Assembly (NCBI RefSeq): GCF_048268525.1
Contig: NZ_JBLWVH010000007.1
Location: forward strand, 1-64,000
Reading direction: 5' to 3'
Source: Maricaulis sp048268525
Lineage (GTDB): Bacteria; Pseudomonadota; Alphaproteobacteria; Caulobacterales; Maricaulaceae
Length of the DNA: 64,000 bases
Made by a program: the position numbers and the translations under genes. The notes beneath the pieces are model-generated. The model saw nothing but the letters and a program-made list of their open reading frames with translations, made no database searches and had not been told where the DNA came from. Shown here in pieces: positions 59,373-64,000 of the stretch (positions are counted from its first letter, which is position 1; every line of letters begins with the position of its first letter).

Positions 59373-60104
59373 ATGATCCTGCGTCGTCTTGCCATTGCCC
59401 TGCGCAAGCAGGACTGGTTCACCGTGGTGATCGAAACGCTGATCGTGGTGTTCGGCGTGTTTATCGGTCTGCAGGTCAATAACTGGAATGAGGCGCGGCA
59501 GGAGCGGATCGAGACGCACAGCCTGCTGGAGCGGCTGGAGCGTGATTTCGAGCAGCAATTGGCGCTGACCGAGAGCGGGATCGCGCGGCAATTGCTGTAT
59601 CTGGAGGTCACGGAGCGCTTGATCACCGGTATCCGTGCCGGCCAGCTCGATGAGGACTTCCTTGCCTCCGACCTCGCCCTGGTGGATTCCATCGGCAGCA
59701 TGCCGGCGCCGTCCGCCGCGTTCGAGGAATTGGTCTCGACGGGCCGGATGCGCCTGATCAGAAACGCGGCCTTGCGCGACGAACTCTACAGATATGACAG
59801 CTATACCGGATTCCTGCATCTCCAGTTCTCGCAAGTCGCCGAGCCGGTGGCCGAACTGAGCCGGGTCATCATCCGCGCGAAAACACTGGAACTGACCGGG
59901 CAACCCTCACAGAGGTTCGAACAGCTTGGCCGGGTTGAGGCGATCGATCACGCGGTTCTGCTGGAAGATCCGGACATCATGGATGCGCTGCAGAGTGCCT
60001 ATATCACCCAGGACAACACACACCTCATCCTGATAGCCCTGCGGGCGCGGATCGAGGGAATTCTCGACCTTCTGGCCGAGGAGCGCGGAGAACCGCACCC
60101 CTAG
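59373..60104 (+). CDS. DUF6090-type single-pass membrane protein
   Basis: A 243-residue protein: an N-terminal basic stretch, then one membrane helix within KQDWFTVVIETLIVVFGVFIGLQVNNWNEARQE. This is a signature I associate with DUF6090-type proteins of marine bacteria. The rest is a helical coiled-coil-like soluble domain with many Leu/Glu heptads (SLLERLERDFEQQLALTESG). The ATG at 59373 sits just after a G-rich run and a hairpin. Function unknown; such proteins often occur in paralogous sets. It lies right after the repeat tract. Confidence 0.75.
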   Translation: MILRRLAIALRKQDWFTVVIETLIVVFGVFIGLQVNNWNEARQERIETHSLLERLERDFEQQLALTESGIARQLLYLEVTERLITGIRAGQLDEDFLASDLALVDSIGSMPAPSAAFEELVSTGRMRLIRNAALRDELYRYDSYTGFLHLQFSQVAEPVAELSRVIIRAKTLELTGQPSQRFEQLGRVEAIDHAVLLEDPDIMDALQSAYITQDNTHLILIALRARIEGILDLLAEERGEPHP

Positions 60105-60257
60105 TCCGAAACCGGGCCAAGTGGCGATGTCGCCACCCTCTGCAGGCACTGCCAAAATGGTGCTCCTGAATGGTCAGATTGTGCCCGTGCAAGCTTGCAC
60201 CACAACACAAACCCCCTAACCTCACCGCACCTTATTGTTTGTGTTGGGGATTCGGAT
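60105..60257 (+). promoter_or_regulatory. Leader of the SET-domain gene with two inverted repeats
   Basis: GTGCAAGCTTGCAC at 60187-60200 is a perfect 14-bp palindrome, typical of a dimeric operator. CAACACAAAC (60203-60212) and GTTTGTGTTG (60237-60246) form a 10-bp inverted repeat whose right arm ends 11 bases before the ATG, overlapping the GGGGAT ribosome-site area. Regulation at the DNA or RNA level is possible. Confidence 0.45.
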
Positions 60258-60986
60258 ATGACGCAGTTTCTTGGAACAACCAGAGAGGCGTCACGGCCCC
60301 TGCATTTGATCGGCTTTCATGTGGCTGGCGACGGGACCCGTCTTTATGACCGGGTGGCGCTGGTGATTGATGGGGACGGCCGGGTCTCCGGCTCGGTTGA
60401 GCGCATCGCCGAGCGCGACGGGGTGGCCCAGCCGGCCGAAGCGCGCGGCATGGTGATGGGCGACCGGCTCGCCCTGATGCTGGAATTTGACGGTCCGGCG
60501 ACGGGCAGTGCGGCCGGCGTGATGCTCGATCTGGGACCGGCGCCCTGCCTGTACGGAGAGGCGCTGGGCGGGCGTGTCGCCGGTCCGGGCGGTACCGATG
60601 CCCTGCCCTATGTCATGGCGCACGCGCCGGCGGTGCGCCTCGACCGCTCACCGACCCATGGCTGGGGCAGCGTGCTGGAACAGGCCGTGGCGCGCGGTGA
60701 GGTCTTGCTGGGCATTGATGGTCCGGTCGGCGCCGAGCAGACGCCCTACTCCTTCCGAACCGATGACAATCGCCATGTCGAACCGACCGGCTACGGCCAT
60801 TTCGTCAATCATGCCTGCGAGCCCAGTTGCGAGATCGTCTATGACCTGGAAACCGCCCTGCCGACCCTGGTCGCCCTGCGCGATCTGGCCGCCGGTGAAG
60901 AGGTGACGTTCGATTATACCCGCACCGAAGGCGCATTGGCCGGGTCTTTCGAGTGCCGCTGTCCGGCCCTGGTGCACAAGGTCTAG
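60258..60986 (+). CDS. SET-domain protein (putative lysine methyltransferase)
   Basis: The 242-residue protein ends in a minimal SET domain. THGWGSVL (133-140) is the opening GxG motif, NHACEPSC (184-191) matches the NHSCxPN S-adenosylmethionine site, GEEVTFDY (213-220) is the catalytic tyrosine motif, and FECRC (231-235) recalls a post-SET cysteine pair. The preceding 130 residues form an unrecognised glycine/alanine-rich beta domain. SET enzymes methylate lysines; bacterial ones are sparse and often of eukaryote-like origin or act on host chromatin or ribosomal proteins. Here the target is unknown. Base composition matches the genome, so transfer is not recent. Confidence 0.85.
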   Translation: MTQFLGTTREASRPLHLIGFHVAGDGTRLYDRVALVIDGDGRVSGSVERIAERDGVAQPAEARGMVMGDRLALMLEFDGPATGSAAGVMLDLGPAPCLYGEALGGRVAGPGGTDALPYVMAHAPAVRLDRSPTHGWGSVLEQAVARGEVLLGIDGPVGAEQTPYSFRTDDNRHVEPTGYGHFVNHACEPSCEIVYDLETALPTLVALRDLAAGEEVTFDYTRTEGALAGSFECRCPALVHKV

Positions 60987-61011
60987 GCGGCTGCCCAGGG
61001 TCTGGCTGGCC

Positions 61012-61521
61012 CTAATCGGAAAAGCGGATCCGGACCGGGGCGCGTCGTCCCGGTCCCTGCATGGCTGTGCGGACCGCCGAGTTGAAGCGCAGGTTTGTCA
61101 TCATGACCTGGTCGTCGAAGGTTTCGGCGAGCAGATCATTGTCGACAATGAAACTGGCCTGCTGCGCCGGGATGGCGGCGGAGAAATAGATCCAGGCAAA
61201 CTCGCCATCGACCTCGGCACCGACATAGCTGAGCGCCAGGAGCTCGCCGTCCGTGTCGGCCATGCGGAAGGTCTCGCCGGCATAGGTCCCGGCCGCCTCC
61301 AGGCCTTCCGGTGTGGCCAGGAAGGTGGCGGCATCGAGCTCGGTCCGGTCCAGCGCTTCCATCAGGTCATGACCATAGATGCGGTGGATGATTTCCAGCT
61401 CTTGCGTGCGCTCATTGACGGCAATCTCGGTGACGCCGGCATGCATGCGATGAGCGAGGGTCGGGGCTGTCACCAGGGACAGCCCCGCCAGTGCGGTCAG
61501 GAAAGTGGAACGGAGGCGCAT
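61012..61521 (-). CDS. Exported DUF6702-type protein
   Basis: A 169-residue secreted protein with a signal peptide cleaved after TLAHRMHAG-like sequence (LTALAGLSLVTAPTLA). The mature start, HRMHAGVTEIAVNERTQELEI, matches DUF6702 proteins, small beta-rich periplasmic proteins found beside M1-family peptidases. It lies 24 bases after the M1 gene on the same strand, so the two form a pair. Function unknown; it may be a cofactor or chaperone of the peptidase (inference). It converges on the SET gene. Confidence 0.82.
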   Translation of the reverse strand: MRLRSTFLTALAGLSLVTAPTLAHRMHAGVTEIAVNERTQELEIIHRIYGHDLMEALDRTELDAATFLATPEGLEAAGTYAGETFRMADTDGELLALSYVGAEVDGEFAWIYFSAAIPAQQASFIVDNDLLAETFDDQVMMTNLRFNSAVRTAMQGPGRRAPVRIRFSD

Positions 61522-61545
61522 GGGGTTGATCCGTTCTCCTGAAGC

Positions 61546-63981
61546 CTATTCCGGTCGCGTGCGGACGCTGTCACGGGTCACGCGCTGGTCCATGTCATCC
61601 ATCATGCTCGACGGGTTCGAGCTGGAACGATAGAGCTCCAGACGCGTCGGCTCGATGCGCGGCGGATAGTAATTATCCGTGCGATCGGCATCGGCGGTCT
61701 CGCGCAGCGGGTCGAGCTCGACCGAGACGACCTGGCGATCCGTGACATAGGTCCAGGTCACATTGCGCGGATTGTAACGCCAGACCTCGGCCGGGATGCG
61801 GACCAGATCGGTCGTGCCGTCGGCAAAGGTGAATTCCAGGATGATCGGCATGACCACCCCGCCCTCATTGGTGAAGTCGAGATAATAGACGCGTGTCCCG
61901 CTGGCGAGAATCTCCGCTTCCCAGTCCTCGACCTCGCCCTGGAAGCGCTCATAGGCTTCGCGTTCCCGCTCGGTGACCGTGAACGGGTCATTGCGTGAAT
62001 AGAATTCCCGGACCTCCGGATTGCGATCAGCATAGGTCACGATGCCCTCCGCCGCATTGCGCTGCGGGGTGAGGTTTTCGCGGAATTCGGTGTCGTCAGC
62101 CCGTTCCAGCAGGCTCTCGATGGCCGGATCCTCGGTGTTGAACGTGCCTTCGATCACCCGGTCGAGCGAGATGTCGACATGGTCAGTGGAGTAGAACCAG
62201 CCACGCCAGAACCAGTCCAGATCAACGCCGGACACTTCTTCCATGGTGCGGAAGAAATCATAGGGCGTCGGACGCCGGAAACGCCAGCGCTCGGAATAGG
62301 CCCGGAAGGCATCGTCGAACAGCTCGCGGCCCAGCACGGTCTCGCGCAGTACGACCAGCGCCGTGGCCGGCTTGCCATAGGCATTGGAGCCGAATTGCAG
62401 GATTGAATCCGACTGGGTCATGATCGGCATCTGGCTGCTGGACGCCATATAGTCGGCAATCAGGTCCGGATCGCCGCGACGAGAGCGAAAGCCCTCCTCC
62501 CACTGCTGCTCGGCCTGGAATTGCAGGAAGGTGTTGATGCCCTCATCCATCCAGGTCCACTGGCGCTCATCGGTATTCACCACCATCGGGAAATAGATGT
62601 GGCCGATCTCGTGGATGATCACGCCGATCAGGCCGCGCTTGGCCCTTTCCGAGTAGCTCAGATTGCCGTCATCATCGACCATCGGACGGCCATAGGAGCC
62701 GCCATTGAAGGTGATCATCGGGTATTCCATCCCGCCCTGGGGACCGGCGATCGATTGCGCGACCGGATAGGGATAGGGGAAGGAGAAATCCGAATAGACG
62801 TCCAGCGTGTGCTCGACGGCGCGGGTCGAGAAGGTCGACCAGAGCGGCTCGCTTTCATTGGGATAAAACGACATCGCCATGACGAGATCAGGCGCCTGGC
62901 CCATCCCGTCCTGCTCCACGCCTACCGCGTCCCAGATGAATTTGCGTGAACCGGCCCAGGCGAAATCGCGGACATTCTCGGCCCGGAACTCCCAGGTCGC
63001 CATCGACCGGGTACCGCGACGCTCATTGGCGCGGGCTTCGGCCGGGGTGACGATAAAGACCGGTTCGTCAGACGTGCGGGCCTCTTCCAGACGCTCACGC
63101 TGCGGTTCGGTCAGGACCTCGTCGGGGTTCTGCAGAACACCGGTCGCCGAGACGATGAAGTCCTGTGGCACCCGGATCGAGACGTCGTAATCGCCGAATT
63201 CGAGCGCGAACTCACCGCGGCCCAGAAAGGCCTTGTTGTGCCAGCCCTCATAGTCGGAGAACACAGCGGCGCGAGGGAACCATTGGGCGATCTGGTAGAT
63301 GCAGTCGGCCCCGGTATCCTCGGTTTCCTCAAAGCATTCCCAACCGGCGCGCCCGCCGATGACCTGGCTCTCGACGAGGCGGTAATCCCACTCGATCGTG
63401 AAGGTGACGCTGTCGCCGGTTTCCAGATCCTCATCCAGATCGAGACGCAAAAGCGTGTCGACAATGGTGAAGTCCATCGGCTCGCCATCGGCATCGGTGA
63501 CGCCAGTGATATTGAAACCGTAACCATCCTCATTGAGCATCTGGCGACGCCGCAGCGAGCTGGCAGAAATCCCTTCCGGCATCGACTCGCCAACGCGGCC
63601 CGATGCGCGTCCGCCACCGCCGACTGTCTCGGTCATTACGGCAATGGAATCGGGACGGAAGCGGTTCTGGTCGAGCAGGAACCACAGGAAGTCCAGCGTG
63701 TCCGGCGCGTTATTCGTGTAGGTGACCGTCTCGGTCCCGAAGAGCTGCTTGGCCTCTTCATCGAGCCGGATATCGATGTCGTAATCGACCTGCTGTTGCC
63801 AGTAATCCGGACCCGGCGCGCCGGTGGCGCGGCGTTCGCGGTTCGGCGACGGCCAGTCCTCATCCTCTAGTTGGCGGAAAGCGTCCTGCCAGTCATTGAC
63901 GGTCTGTTGGATGGGCTGGGCGACCGCGACATTGAAGGTCGCGGTCGCTGCTGCCAGGGCGAAAATGGTGAGAGTGCGCAT
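61546..63981 (-). CDS. M1-family metallopeptidase, exported
   Basis: A full 811-residue protein with a signal peptide (TLTIFALAAATATFNVAVA). The N-terminal beta domain (about 40-240) is followed by the thermolysin-like domain. The zinc site HEIGHIYFP lies near residue 455 (HEIGH) with the third ligand in WMDEGINTF about 20 residues later; GGMEYPMITF corresponds to the family's GAMEN exopeptidase loop, changed to GGMEY. A long C-terminal part follows. It likely trims peptides in the periplasm or outside. The ATG at 63981 is 19 bases from the window end. Confidence 0.92.
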   Translation of the reverse strand: MRTLTIFALAAATATFNVAVAQPIQQTVNDWQDAFRQLEDEDWPSPNRERRATGAPGPDYWQQQVDYDIDIRLDEEAKQLFGTETVTYTNNAPDTLDFLWFLLDQNRFRPDSIAVMTETVGGGGRASGRVGESMPEGISASSLRRRQMLNEDGYGFNITGVTDADGEPMDFTIVDTLLRLDLDEDLETGDSVTFTIEWDYRLVESQVIGGRAGWECFEETEDTGADCIYQIAQWFPRAAVFSDYEGWHNKAFLGRGEFALEFGDYDVSIRVPQDFIVSATGVLQNPDEVLTEPQRERLEEARTSDEPVFIVTPAEARANERRGTRSMATWEFRAENVRDFAWAGSRKFIWDAVGVEQDGMGQAPDLVMAMSFYPNESEPLWSTFSTRAVEHTLDVYSDFSFPYPYPVAQSIAGPQGGMEYPMITFNGGSYGRPMVDDDGNLSYSERAKRGLIGVIIHEIGHIYFPMVVNTDERQWTWMDEGINTFLQFQAEQQWEEGFRSRRGDPDLIADYMASSSQMPIMTQSDSILQFGSNAYGKPATALVVLRETVLGRELFDDAFRAYSERWRFRRPTPYDFFRTMEEVSGVDLDWFWRGWFYSTDHVDISLDRVIEGTFNTEDPAIESLLERADDTEFRENLTPQRNAAEGIVTYADRNPEVREFYSRNDPFTVTEREREAYERFQGEVEDWEAEILASGTRVYYLDFTNEGGVVMPIILEFTFADGTTDLVRIPAEVWRYNPRNVTWTYVTDRQVVSVELDPLRETADADRTDNYYPPRIEPTRLELYRSSSNPSSMMDDMDQRVTRDSVRTRPE

Positions 63982-64000
63982 GATGTCCCCGTTACCCCGT

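Overview
The window comes from a GC-rich (low-to-mid 60s % by eye) alphaproteobacterial chromosome. The gene content points to the Caulobacterales/Maricaulales, most likely a Maricaulis-like marine, stalked or dimorphic bacterium. The reasons are the ispDF - dusB - ntrBC - ntrYX - trkA/trkH - dat - hfq - hflX - mazG block, the rlpA - dac - tmk - holB - tatD - MBL block, the sdhE/recG/mfd cluster, a PopA-like c-di-GMP effector, and NtrC and NtrX that both lack the GAFTGA loop. The genus is inferred, not proven. Genes are tightly packed, with many ATGA-type overlaps and convergent ends that touch or overlap.

Layout. 1-1760: a DUF3089 alpha/beta-hydrolase-like gene cut by the left edge and a DUF502 membrane protein. 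1757-7734: recG, sdhE and mfd (replication restart, succinate dehydrogenase maturation, transcription-coupled repair). 7780-12042: PopA-like REC-REC-degenerate GGDEF protein, CoA-transferase III, pentapeptide-repeat protein, an intergenic stretch with a strong terminator that may end a small RNA, and a small orphan gene. 12068-19789: WYL regulator, YihY/BrkB membrane protein, 3-oxoacid CoA-transferase pair, RND pump with its adaptor. 19792-24269: amino-acid catabolism on the minus strand, with tryptophan to anthranilate (kynA, kynB, kynU), a stand-alone Lrp effector domain and serine deaminase. 24432-30846: HupE/UreJ-like protein, ACE-type M2 dipeptidase lipoprotein, M14 carboxypeptidase, YaiI, DoxX-like protein, and the MsrPQ periplasmic methionine sulfoxide repair system.

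31254-34803 is a three-gene operon of GNAT-nitrilase fusion, GNAT and RimK-like ATP-grasp, which looks like an uncharacterised amide or peptide-forming pathway. 34804-35163 has an entericidin-like lipoprotein and tRNA-Ser(TGA). 35286-40857 is a cell-wall and replication operon. 41182-54392 is the mazG to dusB block, almost all on the minus strand, with potassium uptake, Hfq and two nitrogen two-component systems. 54464-57595 has ispDF, pncC, a COQ10/RatA-like START protein and lipA.

57.6-59.4 kb differs from the rest. One AT-rich gene encodes a nucleoside-2-deoxyribosyltransferase/TIR-like fold protein, probably acquired horizontally and a candidate defence gene. It is followed by about 0.5 kb of palindromic intergenic repeats. 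The right end has a DUF6090-type membrane protein, a bacterial SET-domain protein, and a DUF6702 plus M1 metallopeptidase pair.

The strongest leads for new biology are the AT-rich NDT/TIR-like gene, the SET-domain protein, the ATP-grasp/GNAT/nitrilase operon, the structurally reduced NtrC, and the possible small RNA near 11.5 kb.
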